Shown one piece after another: positions 44,348-52,675 of a stretch of 64,000 nucleotides of DNA. The stretch comes from JAIBCC01 sp963763855 (lineage in GTDB: Bacteria > Acidobacteriota > Blastocatellia > Pyrinomonadales > Pyrinomonadaceae). The DNA is taken from contig CAVXPU010000013.1 of assembly GCA_963763855.1 (NCBI GenBank), positions 134,282 to 198,281 of the forward strand, in the 5' to 3' direction. The notes below the pieces were generated by a model, which was not told the DNA's origin, searched no databases, and was given only the letters and a program-made list of their open reading frames with translations. Both the position numbers and the translations under genes were made by a program. Numbering within the stretch: the first letter of the stretch is position 1; each line of letters begins with the position of its first letter.

Positions 44348-45376
44348 ATGAAAAGACGAGATTTATTGAAAGGAATGGCAGTTTTTCCGCTCCTCGCCGA
44401 AGGAATATTTGGTCAAAAAACGACAAAGCCAAAACACATCAAGCCGAAGGGTTTGAAAAGTGGCGATACGGTTGGCGTGATTGCACCTTCGAGCGGGATT
44501 GATGAAGAAGATTTTGCCAAAGCCATGCAAAATATGACTGATTTGGGTTTCAAAACGAAGGTTGGTAGATATACAAAATCGGTAAATGGTTTTCTCGCGG
44601 GAACTGATAAGGAAAGGCTCGAAGACCTTCATTGGGCGTTTAGAGATAAAGAGATTGATGCGGTTTGGTGTATTGGCGGAGGTTATGGGGCGACCCGGTT
44701 TTTGCCGAATATTGACTACAAATTAATCAAAAACAACCCGAAAGTTTTTATCGGTTATTCTGACATAACAGCCTTGCACACAGCGATTTATCAGAATTGC
44801 GGCTTAGTTACATTTCATGGACCGGTTGCGACATCCACATTTTCGGATTACACAAAAAAGCACGTTATAAATGCCCTGATGAATCCTTCCGCGAATTATA
44901 AAATTGAGCTTTCACCCGAAAATGTCGCTAATCAGGAAAAGCATTTTAAGACCGAAATTATCGCAAAAGGAAAAGCACGCGGCAAACTCATCGGCGGCAA
45001 TCTTTCCTTGTTGACGGCAATGTCGGGAACGCCTTTTGGTTTGCGGGAAACGAGAGGGAAACTGCTGTTTATCGAAGACGTTGGCGAAAAGCCGTATCGG
45101 TTGGATAGAATGTTTGTGCAGCTAAAACAAAGTGTCAATTTACGCGAACTTGCCGGAATCGCACTCGGCGTTTTCGAAAATTGTGATGCACCAAATCTTA
45201 CGTCTCAAACAGTTTTAGATGTCGTAAAAGATCAGCTCGGCAACCTCGGAATTCCGGTAATTTACGGACTTTCCTTCGGACACATCCGCGATCAATTTAC
45301 TCTTCCAATCGGCATTGAAGCTCAAATTGATATGGAAAATGCGACGATAACATTATTGGAAAACAGCGTAGTGTAG
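44348..45376 (+). CDS. LD-carboxypeptidase (peptidase S66, muramoyltetrapeptide carboxypeptidase)
   Basis: 342 residues with a twin-arginine-like leader (KRRDLLKGMAVFPLLAEGIF). The S66 catalytic triad is visible: serine in FIGYSDITALH, glutamate in LLFIEDVGEKPYRL, and histidine in GLSFGHIRDQFTLPIG. The enzyme removes the terminal D-alanine from tetrapeptides, generating the tripeptide that Mpl (38043) recycles. An export leader is unusual because many relatives are cytoplasmic. The ATG at 44348 follows a weak ribosome site. Confidence 0.88.
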   Translation: MKRRDLLKGMAVFPLLAEGIFGQKTTKPKHIKPKGLKSGDTVGVIAPSSGIDEEDFAKAMQNMTDLGFKTKVGRYTKSVNGFLAGTDKERLEDLHWAFRDKEIDAVWCIGGGYGATRFLPNIDYKLIKNNPKVFIGYSDITALHTAIYQNCGLVTFHGPVATSTFSDYTKKHVINALMNPSANYKIELSPENVANQEKHFKTEIIAKGKARGKLIGGNLSLLTAMSGTPFGLRETRGKLLFIEDVGEKPYRLDRMFVQLKQSVNLRELAGIALGVFENCDAPNLTSQTVLDVVKDQLGNLGIPVIYGLSFGHIRDQFTLPIGIEAQIDMENATITLLENSVV

Positions 45377-45393
45377 GGGATGAATGTCTGCAT

Positions 45394-46516
45394 CTATATT
45401 CGCTTTGCATAACGTTTTGCAGTAACTTCGCGAATCAAATCCCGCATTTCTAGAGCAAGCAGACTCATCAAAATATCGCCAACCGCAAAGCCGGTAGCTT
45501 CAACCAAAATATCGATGTGAACTGGTTCATCAGTAGAAAGCAGAGACCAGATCTTGCGTTCCTCGGGTGTTAAATCAGCCGGCAAAAGAGTTGGTTGAAC
45601 TACGATTTCAGCATCTTTTTCCATTTTCGGCGGTAAAATCCCTACAGAGATATCTTTTGGCAATTCTTCAATCACATCTTGGTATTGCTGAACGAGTTTC
45701 GCACCGGATTTGATCAAATAATTTGTTCCGAAAGAATTTTTCGAAGTTATATTGCCGGGTACAGCAAAAACCTCACGATTTTGTTCGATAGCCAATCTGG
45801 CGGTGATTAAACTACCGCTTCTTTCAGATGCTTCAATCACCAAAACACCCAAACTCAAGCCCGAAATTACGCGATTTCGATATGGAAAATTTTCTCTAAG
45901 CGGCGGAGTTCCAAGCGGAAATTGTGTGACAACAGCTCCACCCGAAGCCAGAATTTCGTCAACCAATTTAGCGTTTTCCGGCGGATAAACGTTGTCAAAA
46001 CCAGTCCCTAAAACCGCGATAGTTTTGCCTTTGGCTTCAATTGCTCCGCGATGTGCCGCCGAATCGATTCCTCTGGCTAGCCCTGAAACAATGCAAATTC
46101 CTTGTCTCGCTAAATCACGCGAAAGCATTTTTGAGGCATTCTCGCCGTAAGTTGAACATCGCCTTGAGCCGACAATTGCAACGCAAGGAGCCTCAAAACA
46201 CGCTTGCCAATCTCCACGTCACATAAAGCGTTATCGGCGGATCGGAAATCTCCCGTAGAAGATACGGATAGCTGCCGTCATCAAGAATCAAAATGTCGCC
46301 GCCAAGTGCTTTAACCGACACCAATTCTTTCTCAGCTTTTTCGTGAAACTCTTTATTTTGAATACTTTCGATAGATTCAGCACGAAGCCGAAGCGATTCA
46401 AGCTGACTTCTCGTTGCATGAAAAACATTCTCTGCCGAACCAAATCTTTCCAGCAATTTTGCCGACGCACGAGGTCCGATCTGGGGTGTCATATTGAGGG
46501 AAATCCATTCTTTCAT
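45394..46516 (-). CDS. dprA: DNA-processing protein DprA, interrupted by one frameshift
   Basis: Two frames join to about 374 residues. The first (46516-46193) is the SAM-like N-terminus (LNMTPQIGPRASAKLLERFG) up to DPPITLYV. The second has the Rossmann core (IVSGLARGIDSAAHRGAIEA, GVLVIEASERSGSL, REVFAVPGNI) and a winged helix (EERKIWSLL, ATGFAVGDILMSLLALEM). The break near 46218 is an extra A in TTATGTGACGTGG; removing it restores VRGDWQACFEAPCVAIVGSRRC as VRGDWQ then CVAIVGSRR. DprA loads RecA on incoming ssDNA in transformation. A sequencing error is the likely cause. Confidence 0.88.
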
Positions 46517-46902
46517 AATGATTTGGGATTGGGGATTGCTGATTTGGGATTGCGTTTTTCCTTTGATGTTTTAATGGCTGAAACAACAATTGCAAGAATT
46601 TCATTTGTTTCAGAGAGTAAATTTTCTACTAGATTTTTGTTTATTTGATTTGATTCAATCAATAGTTCAATCCAATACATTGATTCATCGGCTTCTTCTT
46701 CTACAATTGCTAGTTTATTGATAAAATCTGCCGTTGATTTTGCCCTGCAGGCTGCCCGATAATTTGCACCAACGGATGTTCCACTTCGCAAGAGTTGATT
46801 TCCGATAACATTTGCGGTTTTCGTATTTGGCAAACTCTCAACTAATTTTATAATTCGCAAAGCAAACTGTTTGGTGCGAGACTTCATTTCATCTGAGGTC
46901 AT
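46513..46902 (-). CDS. Four-helix bundle protein (S23/IVS-protein family)
   Basis: 129 residues from the ATG at 46902 (TTGGAG upstream). Signature motifs are FALRIIKLVESLP, the GNQLLRSGTSVGANYRAA block and SMYWIELLIE. This family is also found inside 23S rRNA intervening sequences and is often sporadic, suggesting mobility. The C-terminal tail (RNPKSAIPNPKSL) is encoded by an iterated intergenic repeat. It overlaps dprA by 4 bp and lies between tRNA-Sec and dprA. Function is unknown. Confidence 0.85.
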   Translation of the reverse strand: MTSDEMKSRTKQFALRIIKLVESLPNTKTANVIGNQLLRSGTSVGANYRAACRAKSTADFINKLAIVEEEADESMYWIELLIESNQINKNLVENLLSETNEILAIVVSAIKTSKEKRNPKSAIPNPKSL

Positions 46903-46950
46903 ATTTTCTCCAAAACGCAAGAATAAGGGGCAAAAATTAAATTAACTCAA

Positions 46951-46989
46951 ACCAATCCAAAATCCAAAATCACCAATCCAAAATCGATT
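46951..46989. repeat. Short iterated repeat downstream of tRNA-Sec
   Basis: Tandem near-copies of CCAATCCAAAAT. Similar iterated words occur at 46519-46553 (GATTTGGGATT units), 52650-52676 (GAATCTT units), 36592-36620 (AATCGGAAATCTA units) and 50453-50486 (GAGTC units). Confidence 0.5.
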
Positions 46990-47087
46990 GGCGGAGGTGT
47001 GTAGGAGTCGAACCTACCTGAGCTTGCTCTCACAATCTCACAGACGGTTTTGAAGACCGCGACCATCACCCGACAGCATTCACCCCC
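46989..47087 (-). tRNA. selC: tRNA-Sec (anticodon UCA)
   Basis: A 99-nt minus-strand tRNA with a long variable arm. The 5' strand GGGGGTGA pairs with ACACCTCC (one A-A mismatch), giving the 8-bp acceptor arm typical of bacterial tRNA-Sec. Discriminator G and an encoded CCA follow. The anticodon loop CTTCAAA carries TCA (complement of 47051-47053), as in GGTCTTCAAAACC of known selC genes. The T-arm reads GGTAGGTTCGACTCCTAC. A TTGACA promoter lies upstream. No selA, selB or selD genes lie in this window. It marks the genome as selenocysteine-coding. Confidence 0.95.
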
Positions 47088-47104
47088 GCATTTAAGCGTA
47101 ATTT

Positions 47105-47134
47105 ACACTAAACTTTTGAGTTAAATTATGTCAA
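47105..47134 (-). promoter_or_regulatory. Promoter of tRNA-Sec
   Basis: Minus strand: a perfect -35 TTGACA (47134-47129), an 18-bp spacer, then TAGTGT (47110-47105) as a weak -10. Start of transcription would fall about 10 bp before the tRNA. The -35 lies just past the stop codon of the gene at 47143. Confidence 0.5.
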
Positions 47135-47142
47135 GACATGGT

Positions 47143-48438
47143 TTATTGATTGATTGAATATTTAACAATAAACGGACGCGAAGCCATCAAAAGCTCGTCT
47201 GCTTCATCAAAAATTATGGCAAAAGATTGTTTGCTATCAAAAGAATCAATCAGATCGCCATTTGCTTGATAAATCCAAATTTTGCTCGTTTCAGCAACAA
47301 AAATCCTCCCTTTTGCATCAATCGCCATATCTTGAATTGAGGTTGATTTGATTTTGAAACGATCAAGGAATTTGCCATCGGCTGAAAATTTAACTAAATC
47401 TTTTCCACCATCACTGGTTGCAAAAATCTCGCCTAAACCATTGACAGCTAAATAATTAAACCCATTTTTAATTCCCGCGTTTTGTGACGCATTTTTGATG
47501 GTAGAAACAATTTTCAACGAGTCATCAATGATTAAAATGTCATTTTTGTTCGCTGCAATAATTTTATTATCAGCAGTTGGATAAATAGCAGACGTGATAT
47601 CAAGTTTTGCTTCGTTTAAAAGTTTTCCGCTTGCTCCTTCATAAGTTGCAATCTTGCTTGGCTGGGTAATAAAAACCGTACCGTTGCGATTTACAGCCAG
47701 CGAATAAATGACTGAATCTCTTCTTGTTACAAACCATTGAGTTAAAAATTTCCCATCTTTATCAAAAACTTGAACGCGTCCGCCCTCATAATCGGCTGAA
47801 TAAATTTTGCCTTCGCCATCAACCGCAATTACTCGATTATCCTTAAATTTTCCAGCTCCATTGCCTTCGCCGCCAAAACGCAAAATCTCTTTTGCAAATG
47901 AAGGTTTTTCGCTTCCAGTTTGTTTCGGAGTAGAACTTGTTGGGATTGAAATATTTGAAACTTGATTAATCTTATTTCTCACTGTCCACAATACGCCAAC
48001 TACAATCAATCCAATAAATACAACTACTATTCCGCTTATTAAAAGCATTGAACCGCTAAAAATTCCGAAAGCTTTCAAAGCAGTTTTAGCAGCTTCCGGG
48101 GAGATGACGTTTGCACTTCTAAATTGAACATTTTGAAAGCTGACACTCTGCCCGAGTTCTAATCTTTCAACGGCATCTTTTGCCTCTTTCAAGCCAACCC
48201 CGAATGTTTCCCGATAGATCTTAATGGCTTCAATTTTTTTGCCGCTTCGGGCTAAACCCAGTATTTCTCTCAGTTTATGAGCTTGGTTTAATAGCCCGTC
48301 AAAACCAACAGAATTGGGGGAAAAACTGTTTTGTTGCGTGACAGCAACTTGGCTGCCGCAAAAATCACATTTCTCAAAAGCATCACCATCACATTCCAAA
48401 GGTGCGGCACAGCTAGGACATTTGATTACTTTCAACAT
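47143..48438 (-). CDS. Zinc-ribbon / L7/L12-like domain / membrane helix / beta-propeller protein
   Basis: 431 residues with four parts. An N-terminal zinc ribbon has two CxxC knuckles (KCPSCAAPLE, KCDFCGSQ, residues 7-32). A ribosomal L7/L12 C-terminal-like module (KKIEAIKIYRETFGVGLKEA, about 67-95) follows. A single membrane helix (SMLLISGIVVVFIGLIVVGV, about 130-152) comes next. The C-terminus is an NHL-like propeller (ILRFGGEGNGAGKFKDNRVI, RVQFDKDGKF-type blades). The N-terminus should face the cytoplasm and the propeller the outside. Function unknown; it may sense envelope state. Confidence 0.75.
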   Translation of the reverse strand: MLKVIKCPSCAAPLECDGDAFEKCDFCGSQVAVTQQNSFSPNSVGFDGLLNQAHKLREILGLARSGKKIEAIKIYRETFGVGLKEAKDAVERLELGQSVSFQNVQFRSANVISPEAAKTALKAFGIFSGSMLLISGIVVVFIGLIVVGVLWTVRNKINQVSNISIPTSSTPKQTGSEKPSFAKEILRFGGEGNGAGKFKDNRVIAVDGEGKIYSADYEGGRVQVFDKDGKFLTQWFVTRRDSVIYSLAVNRNGTVFITQPSKIATYEGASGKLLNEAKLDITSAIYPTADNKIIAANKNDILIIDDSLKIVSTIKNASQNAGIKNGFNYLAVNGLGEIFATSDGGKDLVKFSADGKFLDRFKIKSTSIQDMAIDAKGRIFVAETSKIWIYQANGDLIDSFDSKQSFAIIFDEADELLMASRPFIVKYSINQ

Positions 48439-48514
48439 ACTTTATTTTGCAATTTGGATTTTAGAATATAAACTCATTTTCATAAACATTTTACTTTAGA
48501 AAGGACTAAAAAAG

Positions 48515-49054
48515 ATGAGAAAATTTGCTGTTATTTCGTTAATTATTTTGGCTTTTAGCTTTACTGCTTTTGGGCAAAAATCAAAAACTGCCGCGAAAGC
48601 CGCCGCTGCTCAAGCTGCCGCTGACGAAAAAGCGGTGCGGACTGCTTTTGAAGATTTGCTGACGGGTTTGCGTAATGCCAGCGTTGATGGTGTCACAAAT
48701 GTCTATTGGAATTCGCCTAAAACTCTTTATTACAACAATAACGGTTCGGTCACAATTGGTTGGGAACAGGATCGGAAAAATCGTGAAGCTCGTTATCCAC
48801 GCACTTCAAACGTAAAGCTCGATGTCAGAAATACCAATGTAATGCTGCTTGGCAGAGATGGTGCGGTCGTCGCTTGCCAATGGAAACAAACGCAGGATTT
48901 TGAAGGAAATGAAGAAAGTGCATCGGGCAGAATGACTTTGGTTTTCAGAAAAATTGGTAAGGATTGGAAAATTGTTCATCTGCACACATCGCCCGATTTG
49001 CCAAAATCCGATAGACCGGTATTGCCATCCGAAAGAGAAAGGACAGTTCAATGA
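48515..49054 (+). CDS. Exported SnoaL/DUF4440-like (NTF2-fold) protein
   Basis: 179 residues. Signal peptide (FAVISLIILAFSFTAFGQ), then an alanine/lysine-rich helix (KTAAKAAAAQAAADEKAVRT), then an NTF2-like cone ending RMTLVFRKIGKDWKIVHLHT, the usual strand pattern of SnoaL_3/DUF4440. AGAAAGG precedes the ATG. It overlaps the LOG gene by 4 bp (ATGA), so the two are translationally coupled. Ligand unknown. Confidence 0.8.
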   Translation: MRKFAVISLIILAFSFTAFGQKSKTAAKAAAAQAAADEKAVRTAFEDLLTGLRNASVDGVTNVYWNSPKTLYYNNNGSVTIGWEQDRKNREARYPRTSNVKLDVRNTNVMLLGRDGAVVACQWKQTQDFEGNEESASGRMTLVFRKIGKDWKIVHLHTSPDLPKSDRPVLPSERERTVQ

Positions 49055-49632
49055 AAAGCGTCACTGTTTTTTGCGGTTCGAGTAGCGGTTTTCAGCCTGA
49101 ATATGCGGAAGCTGCACGAGATTTAGCTTGTGAATTAGTCAAACGAAATATTCGCTTGGTTTACGGTGGCGGAAATGTAGGTTTGATGGGTATTATTGCC
49201 GATGAGGTGATGAGGCAAGGCGGCGAAGTAATTGGGATAATTCCTGAATCGCTGGATAAAAAAGAGGTTGGGCATCGTGGAATTACTGAATTAAAAGTAG
49301 TTAGCTCGATGCACGAACGCAAGGCTTTGATGGCGGAATTAGCTGATGGATTTATCGCGATGCCCGGCGGAATCGGAACGTTTGAAGAATTTTTTGAAAT
49401 TCTAACTTGGGCTCAACTTGGTTTTCACGATAAACCTTGTGGAATTCTCAACGTCAAAAATTACTATGATGATTTGCTCAAACTGTGCAATAATGCCGTC
49501 AATCAAGGGTTTTTACGGGCAGAGCATCGGGAATTAATAATCGAGGATTCCACGCCATTTTCGCTGATTGAGCAAATGTTGACTTTCAAACCCGTCACTA
49601 CAATAAAATGGATAGACAAGGAGAATTTATAG
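49051..49632 (+). CDS. LOG family protein (nucleoside 5'-monophosphate phosphoribohydrolase)
   Basis: 193 residues, TIGR00730 type. Motifs: VTVFCGSSSGFQPEYAEAAR, YGGGNVGLMG, MHERKALMAELADGFIAMPG and the family hallmark PGGIGTFEEFFE. LOG enzymes release the base from AMP or modified AMP; in plants they activate cytokinin. In bacteria the role is usually nucleotide salvage. It is coupled to the SnoaL-like gene upstream and abuts a small exported protein gene downstream. Confidence 0.92.
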   Translation: MKSVTVFCGSSSGFQPEYAEAARDLACELVKRNIRLVYGGGNVGLMGIIADEVMRQGGEVIGIIPESLDKKEVGHRGITELKVVSSMHERKALMAELADGFIAMPGGIGTFEEFFEILTWAQLGFHDKPCGILNVKNYYDDLLKLCNNAVNQGFLRAEHRELIIEDSTPFSLIEQMLTFKPVTTIKWIDKENL

Positions 49633-49633
49633 T

Positions 49634-50074
49634 ATGAAAACCTTCATCATTAGTTTGTCGCTTTTCCTTATACTTTTTTTTGGTTCAGCCAAAAACTCAT
49701 TGGCTTGTGTTTGTGTTCCTCAAGACAGAAATGCATCGTTGAATCAACAAGTTAGAGATGCGTATAAAGGTGCAAGTGCCGTTTTTTCGGGAACAATTGT
49801 CGGTGTAGATGAGACTTCCGATGAACTCAGCAATTTGGTAACGATAGATGTTTTAGAAGTTTGGAAAGGTCCGGTTGCGGTTTCCTCAAGAATAGTTATT
49901 AAAACCGGAAAGCGAGATGCCGACTGCAAATTTCCTTTTGTCGCAGGGCAAGGCTATCTAGTTTATTCTTATTTTGAACAAAATTGGCTAGTCACAAATA
50001 TTTGCCTGAGAACAAATATTTTAGGTAATAATCCAGACCTTGCAATTCTCAATAAAATAGTTAAAAGAACTTAA
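49634..50074 (+). CDS. Exported protein with NTR/TIMP-like domain
   Basis: 146 residues. Signal peptide (FIISLSLFLILFFGSAKNSLA) followed immediately by CVCVPQDRNASLNQQVRDAY, the netrin/TIMP-like start in which the mature N-terminal cysteines form disulfides. The core GASAVFSGTIVGVDE and VLEVWKGPV strands form an OB-like barrel; further cysteines lie at DADCKFPF and NICLRTN. Related bacterial proteins are secreted with unknown targets. It overlaps the convergent acpS gene by 4 bp. Confidence 0.7.
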   Translation: MKTFIISLSLFLILFFGSAKNSLACVCVPQDRNASLNQQVRDAYKGASAVFSGTIVGVDETSDELSNLVTIDVLEVWKGPVAVSSRIVIKTGKRDADCKFPFVAGQGYLVYSYFEQNWLVTNICLRTNILGNNPDLAILNKIVKRT

Positions 50075-50451
50075 ACCTGCTCCAAAATCACATTAGCGAT
50101 CGCGTGTTCGCTCGTGTGGGACATCGAAAGATGAACTTTATTTGCACCGAGTTTTTCTAAAATATCTTTCGCTTCTCCGCTGATTTCAAAATACGGAGCA
50201 CCGAATTCATCATTTCTTATTTCCATATCTTGCCACGTTATTTTACCACGCCAGCCGGTTCGTAAAGCCTTTAGAAAAGCCTCTTTAGCGGCAAATCGAG
50301 CCGCATAAGACTGTGCTGAAGCGGCTCCTTTTGCATCGCAATAAATCCTTTCATTTTCTGTAAAAACACGCTCGGTAAATCGCGGCGTTCTTTCCAACGT
50401 CTCGCGAATCCGATAAACTTCAATTATGTCAGTACCTATGGAAATAATCAT
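50071..50451 (-). CDS. acpS: Holo-[acyl-carrier-protein] synthase
   Basis: 126 residues. The magnesium-binding aspartate is in ISIGTDIIEVYRI (D8), and the second acidic residue in ARFAAKEAFLKALRTG (about E58). The end SMSHTSEHAIANVILE is conserved. AcpS attaches the phosphopantetheine arm to acyl carrier protein. Normal length. Its ATG at 50451 lies inside the 5' end of the longest divergent pgeF frame, so the two starts overlap or pgeF begins further in. Confidence 0.92.
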   Translation of the reverse strand: MIISIGTDIIEVYRIRETLERTPRFTERVFTENERIYCDAKGAASAQSYAARFAAKEAFLKALRTGWRGKITWQDMEIRNDEFGAPYFEISGEAKDILEKLGANKVHLSMSHTSEHAIANVILEQV

Positions 50452-51310
50452 TAGTCAAGAGTCTGGAGTCGAGAGTCGAGAGTCCAGCGAGAAAATTTTA
50501 GCAGAAAACGGATTTTATTGGCGGGAAAAAGACGGCGTAAAAGTTTTGGTCTGCCAAAAACTGGAAGAAAACGGCTTTGTAAATGGATTTTCAACGAGGC
50601 TCGGCGGAGTTTCGCCATTTCCCGCAAATGATTTGAATCTGGCTGGATTCGATGAAGATTCAGACGAAAATATCTTTGAAAATCGTCGCAGATTTATGAA
50701 TGTGTTTCCGGCGAATTATCAGCTTTCAACCGTTTGGCAAGTTCATAGCGATTTGGTTAAACTTGTTGCAAATAAGGAAGATATAGAAAATACCGAAGAT
50801 AAAGTGGATGCTTTGACGAGTAATCTAGAAAATCTTCTGATCGGTGTAAAAACTGCAGATTGTGTGCCTGTTTTATTCGGCGATACGCGAACGGGAGCTT
50901 TTGCGGCGATTCATGCGGGTTGGCGTGGAACGGTTGAATCAATTGTTGTAAAAGCTTTTGAGAAAATGAGTGAGAATTTCGGCACGAAAGCGGAAGATTT
51001 AGTTTGTGCGATTGGTCCTGCGGCGACTGTTAAAAATTACGAAATTGGGCAGGATGTGATTGATAATTTTCGGAAGAATTTCACAAATATTGAACAGATT
51101 TTCCAGCCGACTCGTGACGGGCACGCAAGGATAGATTTGCATTCGGCTAATTGCGAGCAGCTTTTATCAATCGGCGTAAATGCTGCAAATATTCACGTTG
51201 CACCACTTTGTACGATGGAGCGAACTGACTTGTTTTTCTCGTATCGGGTGGAAAAAAGAACGCTTGGAAAAACCGGAAGACTGCTTTCTGTTATCGGCAG
51301 GGCAGCTTAA
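50426..51310 (+). CDS. pgeF: Peptidoglycan editing factor PgeF (YfiH/laccase-domain family)
   Basis: Up to 294 residues. Zinc-site motifs typical of the family are present: VWQVHSDLV (His), VKTADCVPVLFGD (Cys) and AAIHAGWRGTVE (His), with CAIGPAATV. Such enzymes are purine nucleoside phosphorylase/deaminases or remove L-Ser from faulty peptidoglycan precursors. The start is uncertain: ATG at 50426 or 50438 both precede an iterated GAGTC repeat (50453-50486) that is translated as SQESGVESRESSEK, after which normal family sequence begins (GFYWREKDGVKVL). The repeat has been absorbed into the coding region. Confidence 0.88.
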   Translation: MSVPMEIIISQESGVESRESSEKILAENGFYWREKDGVKVLVCQKLEENGFVNGFSTRLGGVSPFPANDLNLAGFDEDSDENIFENRRRFMNVFPANYQLSTVWQVHSDLVKLVANKEDIENTEDKVDALTSNLENLLIGVKTADCVPVLFGDTRTGAFAAIHAGWRGTVESIVVKAFEKMSENFGTKAEDLVCAIGPAATVKNYEIGQDVIDNFRKNFTNIEQIFQPTRDGHARIDLHSANCEQLLSIGVNAANIHVAPLCTMERTDLFFSYRVEKRTLGKTGRLLSVIGRAA

Positions 51311-51969
51311 ATTGTCTCCATAATTTCATTAAGCGGCTTTCGTTTGATGTTTGGAACTTTCGTATTTTCAGCGGGATAGCCGACCGGAATCAGTACGAAA
51401 GGGACTTCATTTTTCGGGCGACCAAGAATCTCCTGCAAAAATTTCATGGGGCTTGGAGTATGAGTCAGCGTCGCCAATCCGGCATTGTGCAAAGCCGCCA
51501 AAAGCATGCCGACGGCAATTCCTACCGATTCTTGCGAATAATAAGTCGGCTCGCTTTCACCATTTTCTACAATTGAGGTAATTCGAAAAACGACTATCAA
51601 ATATGGTGCGATTTCGAGAAAAGGCTTGTTTTCGTCCGTTCCGATTGGAGCTAAACGCTTGAGCCATTTTTCGCTCATGCGATTGTGGTAGCTTTCAAAT
51701 TCTTCCTTTTCAGCCGCTTCGCGAATTTTCCGTTTTACCTCGGGATCTTTTACTACTATAAATCGCCAAGGCTGCATATTTGCTCCGCTTGGGGCAGTTC
51801 CGGCGGCTTGAATCGCTTTTTCGATAATTTCAGGTGCTACGGGTTTTGGCGAAAAATCACGCACCGTTCGCCTTGAATTGAGCAATTCAAAAAATGCGTC
51901 GGCTCTTTTAATTTGTTCATCGTCGGCGACTTTATGAAAGTTTAGTTCAATAAATTTGAGTTTGGTCAT
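51307..51969 (-). CDS. Nitroreductase family flavoprotein
   Basis: 220 residues. FMN-binding motifs: LNSRRTVRDFSPKPV, AAGTAPSGANMQPWRF, and VGIAVGMLLAALHNAGLATL. The pattern, including PSPMKFLQEILGRP and FVLIPVGYPAENTKVP, resembles the iodotyrosine deiodinase-like subgroup of nitroreductases. The reaction is unknown. It overlaps the pgeF stop by 4 bp (convergent) and the phosphatase stop by 4 bp (same strand), so it is cotranscribed with the phosphatase upstream. Confidence 0.88.
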   Translation of the reverse strand: MTKLKFIELNFHKVADDEQIKRADAFFELLNSRRTVRDFSPKPVAPEIIEKAIQAAGTAPSGANMQPWRFIVVKDPEVKRKIREAAEKEEFESYHNRMSEKWLKRLAPIGTDENKPFLEIAPYLIVVFRITSIVENGESEPTYYSQESVGIAVGMLLAALHNAGLATLTHTPSPMKFLQEILGRPKNEVPFVLIPVGYPAENTKVPNIKRKPLNEIMETI

Positions 51970-52649
51970 AGCGGTAAATAATTATCCAATTCGAGAAGCA
52001 ATTTATTCCCTTTTTCACAAAATTCATAGCTTGTAATTGCCCCATTCAAAACATCTGAAGCCCTATCTATCGCTAAAATCTCGTCCTCACACAAGTTTTC
52101 CAAGACATAACGAAAGCAACGGATAACGACTTCATGAGTAATAATCAAAACGTTTTCTCCGGGTAACTTTGACAGATCGGTTTCGACAAAAGAACGAAGC
52201 CGAACGATTACATCCGCCCAACTTTCACCGGCGGGCGGACGGAAATAAAATTTCCCCCAACGCTCTCGCAGATCACACAATTCAGGGTATTTTTCAATCG
52301 CTCCAAACTTCGTCAAGCAATCAAATATTCCAAGTTCTCGCTCACGCAAACGTTCGTCAAATTTAAGCGGAATATTCATCAAAACATCTGAAGTTTCCAA
52401 CAAAATTCGGGTTGTTTCACTCGTTCGTGTATATGGCGATGAGTAGATGACAGTTGGTTTTTTTGCCTGCGAATCAAACCATTTACCGAGCTTGGCAGAT
52501 TGAATTTTGCCAAATTCGGAAAGCTCAACATCGGGTTCCCGGCAGGGACTTTCGATAAATTTTGCTTGAGTTTTTTCAGCAAATTGACGAGCGACATTGC
52601 CCAGACTTTCACCGTGACGAACAAGCCAGAGCGATTTTGGATTATTCAT
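51966..52649 (-). CDS. Histidine phosphatase (phosphoglycerate mutase-like)
   Basis: 227 residues from the ATG at 52649. The phosphohistidine motif is LWLVRHGESLGNVARQ, the second arginine/glutamate region is YSSPYTRTSETTRILL and ERLRERELGIFD, and the second histidine is in VLIITHEVVIRCF. The longer frame to 52718 is rejected because it would run through an iterated repeat and a palindromic element. Such enzymes dephosphorylate diverse metabolites or act as sugar-phosphate mutases; the substrate is not evident. Confidence 0.88.
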   Translation of the reverse strand: MNNPKSLWLVRHGESLGNVARQFAEKTQAKFIESPCREPDVELSEFGKIQSAKLGKWFDSQAKKPTVIYSSPYTRTSETTRILLETSDVLMNIPLKFDERLRERELGIFDCLTKFGAIEKYPELCDLRERWGKFYFRPPAGESWADVIVRLRSFVETDLSKLPGENVLIITHEVVIRCFRYVLENLCEDEILAIDRASDVLNGAITSYEFCEKGNKLLLELDNYLPL

Positions 52650-52675
52650 AAATCTTGAATCTTGAATCTTAAATT

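Noticed and set aside
46193..46195. TGA inside dprA considered as selenocysteine
   Set aside because: After the TGA, the same frame does not encode DprA; the family sequence resumes in another frame, so it is an indel.
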